A stretch of 61,090 bases of DNA from Pelagibacteraceae bacterium AG-439-F23 (GTDB taxonomy: Bacteria > Pseudomonadota > Alphaproteobacteria > Pelagibacterales > Pelagibacteraceae): positions 1 to 61,090 of the forward strand of contig QCPT01000004.1 of assembly GCA_003212415.1 (NCBI GenBank). The letters run 5' to 3'. The notes beneath the pieces were generated by a model that saw only the letters and a list, made by a program, of their open reading frames with translations, did not search any database and was not told the DNA's origin. The translations under genes and the position numbers were made by a program. Below are positions 1 to 10,165 of this stretch, one piece after another. The first letter of the stretch is position 1, and each line of letters opens with the position of its first letter.

Positions 1-315
1 AAATGTTTTAGCTTTTTTAATTATATTTGTGTTAAATCCTCCACACAGCCCTCTATCTGATGTCATAACAATACATAAATGAACTTTATCTTCGCCAGAA
101 CCTGCAAGTAATTTTGGTGAATTTTCTTTATCTGAAATACTATTTGAAAGATTAAGAATAATTTTATTCATCTTGTCAGAGTATGGCCTTCCTTTTTCAG
201 CATTTTCTTGTGCTCTTCTTAACTTAGACGCAGCAACCATTTTCATTGCCTTTGTAATCTTCTGAGTAGATTTAACACTCGATATTCTTTTTTTTAAATC
301 ATCTAAACTTGGCAT
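1..315 (-). CDS. atpG: ATP synthase F1 gamma subunit, partial (3' end outside window)
   Basis: This is the N-terminal third of the gamma subunit, the rotating central stalk of F1 that couples proton flow through Fo to ATP synthesis. The reading frame starts at the ATG at 315 and reads [20 protein letters not shown], followed by [16 protein letters not shown], which is the family's hallmark N-terminal coiled coil. It continues to a [11 protein letters not shown] segment near the window edge, a gamma-family signature. It follows atpA by four bases, giving the usual atpH-atpA-atpG order. Only about 105 codons are visible, so the C-terminal helix and the stop cannot be judged. Confidence 0.95.
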   Translation of the reverse strand, partial: MPSLDDLKKRISSVKSTQKITKAMKMVAASKLRRAQENAEKGRPYSDKMNKIILNLSNSISDKENSPKLLAGSGEDKVHLCIVMTSDRGLCGGFNTNIIKKAKTF

Positions 316-319
316 TTAT

Positions 320-1855
320 CTAAGATTTAAAATTTTTCTTAAGTTCTGTAATAACTTCAGTTAAAGATTTTTCCATATCTTCTTCAAGTTTACCCGAACT
401 TGTTATTGAATCTAAAATTTCTGGTTTTTCAGATTTACATTTTTCTATGATTTTATTTTCAAAATCAGCAATGTTTTTTTGTTCAACATCATCCAGATGA
501 CCTTTAACGCCACAAAATACTGAAATTACCTGCTCGGCTACAGTCATAGGTGAATATTGTTTTTGTTTCAACAATTCAGTTAATTTAGATCCTCTGTTTA
601 AAAGTTTCTGCGTAGAAGCATCTAGATCTGATCCAAACTGGGCAAATGCTGCCATTTCGCGATATTGTGCAAGCTCAAGTTTCATAGATCCTGAAACTTT
701 TTTCATTGCTTTTGTTTGAGCTGAAGATCCAACTCTTGATACTGACAGTCCAACATTAATAGCTGGTCTTATACCCTGATTGAATAATTCTGTTTCTAGA
801 AATATTTGACCATCAGTAATTGAAATTACATTTGTAGGTATAAATGCAGAAACATCTCCACCTTGTGTTTCAATTATTGGAAGAGCTGTAAGCGACCCTC
901 CTCCATGATCGTCACTTAATTTTGCAGCTCTTTCAAGCAGTCTACTATGTAAGTAAAATACATCTCCAGGATAAGCTTCTCTTCCCGGTGGTCTTCTCAA
1001 TAAAAGTGACATCTGTCTATAAGCAACTGCTTGTTTTGATAGATCGTCATATATAATTAATGCATGCATTCCATTATCTCTAAAATATTCTCCCATTGCA
1101 CAACCTGTATAAGGAGCTAAAAATTGTAGAGGGGCTGCATCTGAAGCTGTAGCTGCAACAATAGTTGTATATTCCATTGCTCCAGCCTCTTCTAATGTTT
1201 TTTCAATTTGTCTAACAGTAGACCTTTTTTGTCCTATTGCTACGTAAACACAGTATAATTTTTGTTTCTCGTCATTAGACTCGTTAATCTTCTTTTGGTT
1301 TATAATTGCATCAATCGCAACTGCCGTTTTTCCAGTTTGTCTATCTCCAATAATTAATTCTCTTTGACCTCTTCCAATTGGAACTAAGCTATCAATAGAT
1401 TTAAGTCCAGTCTGCATTGGTTCGCTTACTGATTTACGGGGAATAATACCTGGAGCTTTTACTTCAACTCTGCTTTTTTTAACTCCTTTGTCTAATGCAC
1501 CTTTTCCATCTATTGGGTTGCCTAATCCATCAACAACTCTGCCCAGTAACTCTTTGCCTACTGGAGTATCTACAATTGCACCAGTTCTTTTTACAGTATC
1601 TCCTTCTTTTACTGCTCTATCATCTCCAAAAATTACAACACCAACGTTATCGCTTTCTAAGTTTAAAGCCATACCTTTAGAACCATCTGAGAACTCCACC
1701 ATTTCTCCAGCTTGAACATTGTCCAATCCGTATATTCTAGCAATACCATCCCCAACTGAAAGAACTTGTCCAACTTCTGAGATTTCAGCTTTATCTCCAA
1801 ATTTATTTATTTGCTCTTTTAATATTTTTGTTACTTCTGAAGGATTTATTTCCAT
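320..1855 (-). CDS. atpA: ATP synthase F1 alpha subunit
   Basis: This is the nucleotide-binding, mostly regulatory subunit of the F1 hexamer, which sits with beta in the cytoplasmic head of the ATP synthase. The 511 residues match the usual family length. A P-loop GDRQTGKT lies at residues 170-177. The alpha-family region around the arginine finger ([17 protein letters not shown]) is in the C-terminal half. The ATG at 1855 directly abuts the stop of atpH, which implies translational coupling. The gene looks intact. AtpD and atpC are presumably beyond the left edge. Confidence 0.98.
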   Translation of the reverse strand: MEINPSEVTKILKEQINKFGDKAEISEVGQVLSVGDGIARIYGLDNVQAGEMVEFSDGSKGMALNLESDNVGVVIFGDDRAVKEGDTVKRTGAIVDTPVGKELLGRVVDGLGNPIDGKGALDKGVKKSRVEVKAPGIIPRKSVSEPMQTGLKSIDSLVPIGRGQRELIIGDRQTGKTAVAIDAIINQKKINESNDEKQKLYCVYVAIGQKRSTVRQIEKTLEEAGAMEYTTIVAATASDAAPLQFLAPYTGCAMGEYFRDNGMHALIIYDDLSKQAVAYRQMSLLLRRPPGREAYPGDVFYLHSRLLERAAKLSDDHGGGSLTALPIIETQGGDVSAFIPTNVISITDGQIFLETELFNQGIRPAINVGLSVSRVGSSAQTKAMKKVSGSMKLELAQYREMAAFAQFGSDLDASTQKLLNRGSKLTELLKQKQYSPMTVAEQVISVFCGVKGHLDDVEQKNIADFENKIIEKCKSEKPEILDSITSSGKLEEDMEKSLTEVITELKKNFKS

Positions 1856-2410
1856 TTATGCCTCTATCATTTTCTTTTCTATTTGTTGTAATTTATTTTT
1901 AATCGAAGTATCAATCATTGTGCTTCCAACTTTTATTATTAAACCTCCAATTAAATTTGGATCATATTTATGTTCTAGTTTTATATTTGAACCAAAAGTT
2001 AAAGATAATTCATTTTTAATATTATCAATTTCATTTTCATTTAAATTTTTAGCAGCAGAAAGTTCTGCTTGTATCTCGCCTCTTGCATTCGAACAAATAA
2101 AAAGAAAATCATTTAATATTTTTTCAACATAAAAAAATCTTCTTTTAGAAACTAAAAAACCTAAAAATTTTTTTAGCAATTCATTAAATTTAAATTGACT
2201 AGAGATTGTATTTATTACTTTTAATTGATCTTCTATTTTATTAGTTGGGTCTTTAATAAGATCTCTAAAATCTTTACTTGCATCAATTAATCCAAGTATT
2301 GAGGAAACTTGATCTTCAATATCATTTATTGCATTATTTTCGGAAGCTAGCTCGAATAAAGCTTTTGAATAACTATTTTTAGTCAAGGAAGTGGTACTGT
2401 TACTGCTCAA
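1856..2410 (-). CDS. atpH: ATP synthase F1 delta subunit (OSCP), TTG start
   Basis: This subunit forms the peripheral stator connection between F1 and the b subunits. The 184-residue protein has the delta/OSCP layout: a helical N-terminal domain (SYSKALFELASENN) and a C-terminal part with DPNLIGGLIIKVGSTMIDTS, which is the family's most conserved stretch. No ATG is in frame near the start. The best start is a TTG at 2408-2410, since the upstream GTG is out of frame and runs into a stop within five codons. The ribosome-binding site is weak. It is the first gene of the atpH-atpA-atpG unit and lies just downstream of priA, an arrangement common in alphaproteobacteria. Confidence 0.94.
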   Translation of the reverse strand: MSSNSTTSLTKNSYSKALFELASENNAINDIEDQVSSILGLIDASKDFRDLIKDPTNKIEDQLKVINTISSQFKFNELLKKFLGFLVSKRRFFYVEKILNDFLFICSNARGEIQAELSAAKNLNENEIDNIKNELSLTFGSNIKLEHKYDPNLIGGLIIKVGSTMIDTSIKNKLQQIEKKMIEA

Positions 2411-2484
2411 TTTTTGCTCACTATTTGAAGATTTTTAAAAATTTCGCTTAAATAACATATGAATAATGAGTCTTCAAGGCTCAG

Positions 2485-2490
2485 ATTATA
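2485..2490 (-). promoter_or_regulatory. Candidate -10 element (TATAAT) for the atpHAG unit
   Basis: In the 102-base gap between priA and atpH, the minus strand carries a perfect TATAAT. It would start a leader of roughly 65-70 bases in front of atpH. No convincing -35 hexamer is found 16-18 bases upstream. In DNA this AT-rich a TATAAT can arise by chance, so the call is tentative. Confidence 0.35.
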
Positions 2491-2512
2491 AAATATAGCT
2501 TAATTTAGTGCG

Positions 2513-4468
2513 CTAATTGAAGCTTATAGGGTCAACATCAACTGTTAGTTTCATTCCCGATGGAGTTTTAAATTCTTTTAAGATGATTTTGATTTTTTTT
2601 TGGATCTTGGATGTTTTTTTAGCCCTTATTAAAAGTCTACTTCGAAATTTTCTATTAATCTTAAAAATAGGTGCATTAACAGGTCCAAGAATTTTTTCGT
2701 TTATTGAATTTAATATAATTTTTTTTAATTTTAAGGATTCTAGATCTAATTTTTTTTCATTTTCTGAAGATAAAATTAATGAAACAAATCTTTCATAAGG
2801 CGGTAAATTATTTTTTTTTCTAAGTTCTAACTCATGATCTAAAAATTTAAATGGATCTGCGCTTGTAATTTGATCAATAACTTCTGGCTTTGAATTAAAT
2901 GTTTGAAAATAAACGTTAGCAGGCTTTCCTGTTCTTCCTGCTCTTCCAGATAATTGATGATAAAGTTGTAAATTTTTTTCTGCACTTCTCAGATCATGGC
3001 CTTGGGAAGTTAAATCTATATCTAAAACAATAATACAATTTAAATTTGGAAAATGAAATCCTTTAGAAATTAACTGTGTTCCAACAAGTATATTTATTTC
3101 TCCTAATATGATTTTATCTAAAATATCTTTTCCAGATGCTTTATTCATTGTATCGCTTGAGAAAATTATTGTCTTTTTATTTGGAAATAAAGTTTTTACT
3201 TCTTCTGCAATTTTTTCAACTCCTGGTCCGCTAAATACAAAATCACAAATATCATCTTTTTTACACTTTCTTTCTAAAATAGATAAGTAACCACAGTAAT
3301 GGCATAGAAGTTTTTTTTTATTTTTATGATAAACAAGATTAATTGAACAATTAGGGCAGGAAAAAACATTCAAACATTTTTTACATAAAACATATGGAGC
3401 AAAACCTCTTCTATTTATAAAAAATAAAATTTGATCTCCCTTTTTTAAATGTGCTTCAACTTTTTCTATAGTTTTAACAGAGATAAATGTTTTTTTAGCT
3501 AGTTTGTTTTGATTAAGGTCGATGATGTGATGTTTGGGTAATTTTGCATTCTTATAACGATTAATCAATCTTGAGTAAGAATATTTTTTATTTTTAATAT
3601 TGGCATAAGTTTCAATGGATGGAACTGCGGTAACTAAATTGATTGGTATATTTTCACTATTAGCGCGTGCAACGGCCATGTCTCGTGCATTGTAAGTTAC
3701 TCCTTCATCTTGTTTAAATGATTGATCATGTTCTTCATCAACAACTATTAAACCTAGTTTGTTAAAAGGAAGAAACAAAGCTGATCTTGCTCCAATAACT
3801 ACTTTTATTTCACCATTTGCAAGGCCACTCCAAATAACTTTTTTTCTCTTTGGTGTAATTTTCGAGTGCCAAACAGCTGCCTCAAAACCAAAAAAATTTT
3901 TAAATTTTTTTTCAAATTCTCCAGTAAGCCCTATTTCTGGTAATAAAATTAAGGATTGCTGTCCTTTATGTATGATTTTTTCAATTGCCTTAAAGTAAAC
4001 TATTGTTTTGCCAGATCCTGTTGTTCCTTGCAATAAATGTACTCTAAACGAATTATCGTGTTTAACTAATTCTTTAAAAACTTTTTCTTGTTCACCAGTA
4101 AGATTAAATTGCTCTTTTTTAATCTTTATTTGATATTTTTGGTATTCAATATCTTTTTGTTTTTCTATAGCCTTTCCACCTAGAAGGTGAAGTTTAAGTG
4201 CCATTCCTAGTGGAACTAAATTATATTCTGAAAACCAATTTAAAAAATCTACCGTATTCTGTTTTAAAGGTTCAATATTTAATTTTTCTTTAACTGATTT
4301 AATTTCAAATTTTTTATTACCATTTTTTTCAAATTGATCCCAAACCACTCCTGTAATTGTTTTTCTTCCAAATGAAACATTTACATATTCTCCTGTTTTT
4401 AATCTTAATGAACTTTCATATGTAAATGGGTGATCAAAAATATTAGGTAGTAAAATAGGATATTTCAT
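2513..4468 (-). CDS. priA: Primosomal protein N' (replication restart helicase PriA)
   Basis: PriA is a 3'-5' superfamily 2 DNA helicase that recognises collapsed replication forks and reloads the replisome. Visible motifs in order are: an N-terminal 3'BD-like domain (about 1-110); Walker A GTTGSGKT at 148-155; the DEEH box (VVDEEHDQS) at about 244; a cysteine-rich zinc-binding insertion at about 362-412 (CKKC, CPNC, CHYC pairs); then GTQLISKGFHFPN and QLSGRAGRTGKP in the second RecA-like lobe. At 651 residues it is shorter than the enterobacterial protein (about 730), as is usual in compact genomes. It lies between lpdA and atpH on the same strand. Confidence 0.96.
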   Translation of the reverse strand: MKYPILLPNIFDHPFTYESSLRLKTGEYVNVSFGRKTITGVVWDQFEKNGNKKFEIKSVKEKLNIEPLKQNTVDFLNWFSEYNLVPLGMALKLHLLGGKAIEKQKDIEYQKYQIKIKKEQFNLTGEQEKVFKELVKHDNSFRVHLLQGTTGSGKTIVYFKAIEKIIHKGQQSLILLPEIGLTGEFEKKFKNFFGFEAAVWHSKITPKRKKVIWSGLANGEIKVVIGARSALFLPFNKLGLIVVDEEHDQSFKQDEGVTYNARDMAVARANSENIPINLVTAVPSIETYANIKNKKYSYSRLINRYKNAKLPKHHIIDLNQNKLAKKTFISVKTIEKVEAHLKKGDQILFFINRRGFAPYVLCKKCLNVFSCPNCSINLVYHKNKKKLLCHYCGYLSILERKCKKDDICDFVFSGPGVEKIAEEVKTLFPNKKTIIFSSDTMNKASGKDILDKIILGEINILVGTQLISKGFHFPNLNCIIVLDIDLTSQGHDLRSAEKNLQLYHQLSGRAGRTGKPANVYFQTFNSKPEVIDQITSADPFKFLDHELELRKKNNLPPYERFVSLILSSENEKKLDLESLKLKKIILNSINEKILGPVNAPIFKINRKFRSRLLIRAKKTSKIQKKIKIILKEFKTPSGMKLTVDVDPISFN

Positions 4469-4501
4469 AAAAGAATCTTAATTATTATATAAGATTTTTA
4501 A

Positions 4502-5899
4502 TTAAGAATGGATCTGTCTTTTTTCTACAGATAAAGCCGCTTCTTTTATCGCCTCAGAAAAGGTTGGATGGGCGTGACATGTTCTAGCAATATCTTCTGA
4601 ACTGGCTCCAAATTCCATGGCGACTGCCATTTCAGCAATCATTTCTCCAGCATGAGGACCTATAATATGAACTCCTAAAACTTTATCTGTTACTTCATCA
4701 GCAAGAATTTTTACAAATCCTTCTGGTTCATCAATTGCTTTTGCTCTTGAATTTGCCATGAATGGAAATTTACCAACTTTATAATTATTTTTATCTGCTT
4801 TTAATTGCTCTTCTGTTTTGCCAACTGAAGCAACCTCGGGAGAGGTATAGATAACACCTGGAATAATATTATAATTCACATGTCCTGATTGTCCTGCAAT
4901 TAATTCTGCAACTGCAATGCCCTCCTCTTCTGCTTTATGAGCAAGCATTGGCCCTTCGATAACATCTCCAATTGCATAAATATTTTTAACATTAGTTTCA
5001 AAATTTTTATTTACTTTCACCCTTCCTTTTTCATCAGTTTGAACTCCAACATTTTCTAAATTTAAACCTTTGGTATGTGGCTTTCTTCCTACAGAAATTA
5101 AAACAACGTCTGCATCTATCTTATTTTTCTTTTTTTCTTTATCAACAATATCAATGCTTACACAATTTTTACTTTTTGTAATTTTTTCTACTTTCGTATT
5201 CAATTGAAATTTTATTCCTTGTTTCTTTAAAATTTTCTCAAATTCTCTAGAAACCTCTCTATCCATACCTGGAGTTATATGATCTAAAAACTCAATAACC
5301 TCTACCTCGGTGCCTAATCTTGACCAAACGGAACCCATCTCTAAACCAATATAACCACCACCTACAACAACCATTTTTTTTGGTAATTTAGCAAGAGATA
5401 AGGCGCCAGTTGAAGAAAGTATTTTTTCTTCATCAAACTCCATACCAGGCACTGAGAGAGGCTCTGAACCCGTACTAATTATTATTTTGTCTGTTTGGAT
5501 TGTCGTTTCTTTGCCTTCGGCTAGAATTGTTATTTCATTTGTACTTTTAAATGAACCTTTGCCTTTAAAATAAGTTACTTTATTTTTCTTAAATAAAAAC
5601 TCGATACCTTTTGTTAAAACTGTAACTGCTTTTTCTTTATTTTTCATCATTTTATCTAAGTTTAACTTTACTTCACCAACTTCAATTCCAATTTTTTTAA
5701 AGTTTTTAGCTTTATGAAAATATTCAGAAAAATTTAGTAAATTTTTAGATGGAATACACCCAACATTTAAGCATGTCCCTCCAAGAGATCCTCTGGACTC
5801 AATACATGCTGTTTTTAAACCTAATTGAGATAGTCTAATTGCGCAAACATACCCTCCAGGACCTCCACCAATTACAGTTACATCAAATTTTTCTAACAT
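4502..5899 (-). CDS. lpdA: Dihydrolipoyl dehydrogenase (E3)
   Basis: This FAD enzyme reoxidises the dihydrolipoyl group of the 2-oxoacid dehydrogenase complexes and passes electrons to NAD+. The 465-residue protein shows an FAD Rossmann motif GGGPGGYVCA (11-20), the redox-active disulfide in GGTCLNVGCIPSK (Cys43 and Cys48), an NAD-binding GGGYIGLEMG, an FAD-contacting AIGDV segment, and the C-terminal His-Glu pair in CHAHPTFSEA. It abuts sucB with no gap. It is therefore very probably the E3 of the 2-oxoglutarate dehydrogenase complex, although E3 is often shared with pyruvate dehydrogenase. Confidence 0.97.
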   Translation of the reverse strand: MLEKFDVTVIGGGPGGYVCAIRLSQLGLKTACIESRGSLGGTCLNVGCIPSKNLLNFSEYFHKAKNFKKIGIEVGEVKLNLDKMMKNKEKAVTVLTKGIEFLFKKNKVTYFKGKGSFKSTNEITILAEGKETTIQTDKIIISTGSEPLSVPGMEFDEEKILSSTGALSLAKLPKKMVVVGGGYIGLEMGSVWSRLGTEVEVIEFLDHITPGMDREVSREFEKILKKQGIKFQLNTKVEKITKSKNCVSIDIVDKEKKKNKIDADVVLISVGRKPHTKGLNLENVGVQTDEKGRVKVNKNFETNVKNIYAIGDVIEGPMLAHKAEEEGIAVAELIAGQSGHVNYNIIPGVIYTSPEVASVGKTEEQLKADKNNYKVGKFPFMANSRAKAIDEPEGFVKILADEVTDKVLGVHIIGPHAGEMIAEMAVAMEFGASSEDIARTCHAHPTFSEAIKEAALSVEKRQIHS

Positions 5900-7216
5900 C
5901 TAAATATTTAAAAATAATCTTCTAGGATCTTCTAAATTTTCTTTGATTGTTTTTAGAAAAGATACTGAATCTTTTCCATCAATAATTCTATGGTCGTATG
6001 ATAAAGCTAAATACATAACTGGCTTAATTTTAATTTCTCCGTTTTCTACAACTGGTCTTTCAATAATATTATGCATACCTAGCACTCCAGATTGTGGCGG
6101 ATTAAGTATTGGAGTTGAAAGCATAGAACCATAGACTCCACCATTGCTTATAGTAAAAGTACCACCTTGCAAATCTTCAATTGTTAAACTTCCATTTTTT
6201 GCATTGTCAGATAGTTTTTTTATTTCATTTTCTATATCTGCAAATGACATTTCATCTGCATTTTTTAAAACTGGGACTACAAGTCCTTTTTCGGTTCCTA
6301 CTGCAAAACTAATATTATAATAATTTTTATAAATTATATCTTGTCCTTCGATCTCAGCATTTATCGCTGGAAATAATTTTAATCCTACTATGCAAGCTTT
6401 TACAAAAAAAGACATAAAGCCTAATTTAATATTATATCTGTTCTGAAAATCTTCTTGATTTTCTTTTCTCATAGAAATTATTCCTGACATATCAACTTCA
6501 TTAAAAGTTGTTAAGATGGCTGCATTTTCTTGCGCTTCTTTAAGTCTTTTTGCTATAGTTTGGCGAAGTCTTGTCATCTTAATTCTCTCTTCTTCGCCAA
6601 ATTGGATTTTTCTTTGATTCGGTTGCGGATTTTCTCCCATTAAAGCAATCAGATCACCTTTTAAAATTCTTCCATCTCTACCAGTGCCTTTAATTTTGTT
6701 AATATCTATTTTTTTTTCAGTAACAATCTTTCTTACTGCAGGAGATAAATTTATATTTTTCACTAAAGGTTTTAATTCTTTTTCTTCTAAATCCGCTTCT
6801 TCATTTAATATTAAAGGTTCTTCTTCTTCATTTAACATCAAGGGTTCTGTTTTAACGGTTAAATCATTATCTACTTGGTCTTTAACTATTCCATCCGTAT
6901 TAAATATTTTTTCTTCTTCATCTTCCTGGGTTTCAATATTTTTAAGTTTTATTTTTTCAGTTTTATCAATTTTTACATTTGATTTAGAAATTACTCCTAA
7001 AACTGAACCTACTTTAACTATATCTCCTTCATTTGAATTAACCTCTGATAAGACTCCATTTATAGGTGCTGGAACCTCTAAATTAACTTTATCAGTTTCA
7101 AGTTCTACAATTGGTTCATCAACATTAATAATATCTCCTTTACTCTTTAACCATTTAGAAACAGTTGCTTCGTTTAAACTCTCTCCTAATACAGGTACTA
7201 AAATTTTTTCACTCAT
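5900..7216 (-). CDS. sucB: 2-oxoglutarate dehydrogenase E2, dihydrolipoyl succinyltransferase
   Basis: E2 forms the core of the 2-oxoglutarate dehydrogenase complex and transfers the succinyl group from its lipoyl arm to CoA. Domains in order are: a lipoyl domain at 1-76 with the modified lysine expected at Lys43 ([14 protein letters not shown]); a long acidic linker at about 85-155; an E1/E3-binding domain at about 157-190 ([14 protein letters not shown]...[13 protein letters not shown]); and a C-terminal acyltransferase with the HxxxDG-type motif [11 protein letters not shown]. The acidic linker contains two near-identical copies of EPL(I/M)LNEE, listed separately. It sits between sucA and lpdA with no intergenic bases. 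Confidence 0.97.
   Translation of the reverse strand: MSEKILVPVLGESLNEATVSKWLKSKGDIINVDEPIVELETDKVNLEVPAPINGVLSEVNSNEGDIVKVGSVLGVISKSNVKIDKTEKIKLKNIETQEDEEEKIFNTDGIVKDQVDNDLTVKTEPLMLNEEEEPLILNEEADLEEKELKPLVKNINLSPAVRKIVTEKKIDINKIKGTGRDGRILKGDLIALMGENPQPNQRKIQFGEEERIKMTRLRQTIAKRLKEAQENAAILTTFNEVDMSGIISMRKENQEDFQNRYNIKLGFMSFFVKACIVGLKLFPAINAEIEGQDIIYKNYYNISFAVGTEKGLVVPVLKNADEMSFADIENEIKKLSDNAKNGSLTIEDLQGGTFTISNGGVYGSMLSTPILNPPQSGVLGMHNIIERPVVENGEIKIKPVMYLALSYDHRIIDGKDSVSFLKTIKENLEDPRRLFLNI
6798..6848. repeat. Two tandem 24-base near-identical copies in the sucB linker
   Basis: Copies at 6798-6821 and 6825-6848 differ at only three positions, each in the third base of a codon, and have a 27-base period. 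They encode EPLILNEE and EPLMLNEE in the flexible acidic linker between the lipoyl and E1/E3-binding domains of sucB. This looks like a local duplication in a region that tolerates length change. Confidence 0.75.
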
Positions 7217-10126
7217 TTATTCAAATACTTTATTTATAATTTCTTGTTGCTCTGAAAGATGTCTTTTTGCATAACCAGTTGCTGTTGATGCATCTGGATT
7301 TCTTCCTATGTAAGAAATTTCACTATTTTTAGCCTTAATGGTATCCAATGTCCATCGGATATAATCTCTAACTAATAGCCATGCTCCCATGTTTTTTGGT
7401 TCTTCTTGGCACCAAAAAAAATTTGCATTTTTTGCAAAAGGTTTTAATTCTTTTACAAGACTTTTTGCTGGGAAGGGATAAAGTTGTTCAATTCTAAAAA
7501 GTATTACATCATCTTTTTTAAGCTTTTCTCTAGCTGCTAATAAATCAAAGTATACTTTTCCTGAACATAAAATTACTTTTTTAATATCTCCATTTTTCTT
7601 TAATTTTATAAAACCTTTAGTTTTTGGATCCATTGAATGATCCCACATAACTCTATGAAATGAATTTTCTTTACTAAAATCTTTAAGGCTTGATATACAA
7701 TACTTATTTCTTAACAAAGATTTTGGAGTCATCATTATCAAAGGTTTTCTAAAATCTCGCAATAATTGTCTACGGAGTGCATGAAAATAATTTGCTGGAG
7801 TTGTGCAATTCATGACTTGCAAATTATCATTTGCGCATAATTGTAAAAATCTTTCTAATCTTGCAGATGAATGTTCGGGACCCTGACCTTCGTAACCATG
7901 TGGTAATAGCATTACTAATCCAGATGCTCTTTTCCATTTTCTTTCACCAGACGATATAAATTGATCAATAATTACCTGTGCACCATTAGCAAAATCTCCA
8001 AACTGTGCTTCCCATATAGTTAAGGTATTTGGAGCAACAAGACTATAACCATACTCGAAACCTAGAACTGCCAATTCTGATAAAAAACTATCTACAACCT
8101 CAAAATTTTTTTGTTTTTTTGAAATATTATTTAGAGGAATATACCTAGAATTGTCTAATTGATTTCTTAACACAGAATGTCTTTGGCTAAAAGTACCTCT
8201 GCCAGAATCTTGACCAACTAATCTAACTGGATATCCTTCTTCTAATAAAGATCCAAAAGCCAAAGCTTCTGCTGTAGCCCAATCAATAGCATAACCTTGT
8301 TCTATAGTTTTTTTTCTATTATCAAAAATTTTTCCAATTGTTTTGTGAATATTAACTTCAGATGGCACTGTATGAATTTTTTTTGATATAGTTGAAATAA
8401 TATTTAATTCAACTCCTGTTGCTCCTCTTTTATCTTTTCCTTTTTCCGGTTTATATCTTGACCAAGTCCCTTCGAACCATTCGATTTTCGGTTTATAATC
8501 TTTTGCTGTTTTGAATTGCTGATCTAAAAGATCTTTAAATTTTTTCATTTGTAAATTTAAATCTTCTTTTAAAATTAAACTATCCTTTATCAATTTTTCT
8601 CCATAAATATTTACCGTTGAAGGGTGTGATCTAATTTTTTTATACATTAATGGTTGAGTAAAAGAAGGTTCGTCTCCTTCGTTATGACCAAACCTCCTGT
8701 AGCAAACTAAATCAATTACAACATCTCTATTAAATTTTAATCTAAATTCTGTTGCTATTCTTGTTGCATAAACTACAGCCTCTGGATTATCACCATTGGC
8801 ATGAATAATTGGAGCATCAACCATTTTTGCAACATCTGAAGGGTGTGGAGAAGATCTTGCAAACCTAGGGCTAGTAGTAAAGCCTATTTGATTATTAATA
8901 ATTATATGGATTGTTCCACCAGTATTATGTCCTGGTAAACCTGACATAGAAAAACATTCTGCTACAATACCTTGTCCAGCAAAAGCTGCATCTCCATGAA
9001 TTAATATTGGAATTACTTTATTTCTATCTTTATCTTTGTGAAAAAACTGTTTTGCTCTAGCTTGACCTAATACCACTGGATTTACAGCTTCCAAATGAGA
9101 AGGGTTATCTGTTAAACTTACATGGACGGAATTTCCATCAAATTCTCTATCTGAAGAAGCTCCTAAATGATATTTTACATCACCAGCCGTATCTTTACCA
9201 TCATTACTAATTTCACCTGCAAATTCGTTAAAGATTCTTTTATAAGATTTTTGGAGCACATTTGCTAAAACATTAAGTCGACCTCTATGAGACATCCCAA
9301 TCTTGACTTCTTTAATTTTATATTGTCCACCAATTTTAATTATTTGTTCTAAAGCAGGTATTAAACTTTCCGCACCATCCAAACCAAATCTTTTTGTCCC
9401 AACAAATTTAGTATTTAAAAATTTTTCAAAACCTTCGGCCTGTATAAGTTTATTTAAAATTGCATTTTTTCCATTTTTTGTAAATTGAAGCGCATTCTTA
9501 TCTTTTTCAACTCTATCTCTAATCCATTTTCTCTCAGTTGGATTAGAAATATGCATATATTCATAACCTATTGGGCCACAATAAGTTTTTTTTAGAAAAG
9601 ACAATATTTCTTTAATGGTAGAATAATCTTTGTTTGTAATTCCATCTAAATATATTTTTTTTTGGTAATCCTCTTTATTAAATCCATAACTATCTGGATG
9701 AAGTTCCTCTAGATATTCAGTTTTTCTTATCTCCAATGGGTCAACTTTAGCTATTAAATGACCTCTTTGTCTATAAGATCTAATCAAGGAAACCGCTCTA
9801 ATAGAATCTCTATTTTCTTTTTTAGTATCTACGTTTCCAGTGTAGTTATTTTGTTTTTCAATCAAAAATTGATTTTTTTCGTTATCAATTTTTTTTTGAA
9901 TTTCATCTAAATCTATTTTTTTCTTTTGTGGGCTCCAAGTTGGTCCATTTATTTCTTTTACTACTAAATCTATTTCTTCTCCAATATCTAAAAAATAATT
10001 TCTCCAGCTTTCGGGTAAATCGGAATCTTTATTGATAAATTTTAGATACATTTGCTCAATAAAAGCACTATTAGATTTGTTAAGAAATGATGTTTTTTTA
10101 TATTCTAAATTTTTTGATGATGACAT
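7217..10126 (-). CDS. sucA: 2-oxoglutarate dehydrogenase E1 component
   Basis: This thiamine-diphosphate enzyme decarboxylates 2-oxoglutarate and succinylates the E2 lipoyl arm, the committed oxidative TCA step. The 969-residue length is typical. Recognisable segments are the N-terminal E2/E3-binding stretch (NSAFIEQMYLKFINKDSDLPESW), GMSHRGRLNVLANVL and HLGASSDREF in the first half, HGDAAFAGQGIVAECF and GHNEGDEPSFTQPLMY near the ThDP site, and the transketolase-like C-terminal half (GTFSQRHSVLRNQ, MLLPHGYEGQGPEHSSARLERFLQ). It abuts sucB and lies 39 bases downstream of sucD. Confidence 0.98.
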   Translation of the reverse strand: MSSSKNLEYKKTSFLNKSNSAFIEQMYLKFINKDSDLPESWRNYFLDIGEEIDLVVKEINGPTWSPQKKKIDLDEIQKKIDNEKNQFLIEKQNNYTGNVDTKKENRDSIRAVSLIRSYRQRGHLIAKVDPLEIRKTEYLEELHPDSYGFNKEDYQKKIYLDGITNKDYSTIKEILSFLKKTYCGPIGYEYMHISNPTERKWIRDRVEKDKNALQFTKNGKNAILNKLIQAEGFEKFLNTKFVGTKRFGLDGAESLIPALEQIIKIGGQYKIKEVKIGMSHRGRLNVLANVLQKSYKRIFNEFAGEISNDGKDTAGDVKYHLGASSDREFDGNSVHVSLTDNPSHLEAVNPVVLGQARAKQFFHKDKDRNKVIPILIHGDAAFAGQGIVAECFSMSGLPGHNTGGTIHIIINNQIGFTTSPRFARSSPHPSDVAKMVDAPIIHANGDNPEAVVYATRIATEFRLKFNRDVVIDLVCYRRFGHNEGDEPSFTQPLMYKKIRSHPSTVNIYGEKLIKDSLILKEDLNLQMKKFKDLLDQQFKTAKDYKPKIEWFEGTWSRYKPEKGKDKRGATGVELNIISTISKKIHTVPSEVNIHKTIGKIFDNRKKTIEQGYAIDWATAEALAFGSLLEEGYPVRLVGQDSGRGTFSQRHSVLRNQLDNSRYIPLNNISKKQKNFEVVDSFLSELAVLGFEYGYSLVAPNTLTIWEAQFGDFANGAQVIIDQFISSGERKWKRASGLVMLLPHGYEGQGPEHSSARLERFLQLCANDNLQVMNCTTPANYFHALRRQLLRDFRKPLIMMTPKSLLRNKYCISSLKDFSKENSFHRVMWDHSMDPKTKGFIKLKKNGDIKKVILCSGKVYFDLLAAREKLKKDDVILFRIEQLYPFPAKSLVKELKPFAKNANFFWCQEEPKNMGAWLLVRDYIRWTLDTIKAKNSEISYIGRNPDASTATGYAKRHLSEQQEIINKVFE

Positions 10127-10165
10127 CTAAGTTATTTTTTAAAATATAATACTAGAAAAATGGTA

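Noticed and set aside
2466..2482. Small hairpin between priA and atpH as a terminator of priA
   Set aside because: The stem is about five bases with a wobble pair on one strand only, lies on the wrong side of the gap (priA ends at 2513 and is transcribed leftward) and has no U-run.
6684..7274. Long plus-strand open frames antisense to real genes (for example opposite sucB, sucD, asd, rplS and dmdB)
   Set aside because: They are low-complexity, Ser/Phe/Leu-rich shadows created by AT-rich codon bias of the minus-strand genes. None has a recognisable domain.
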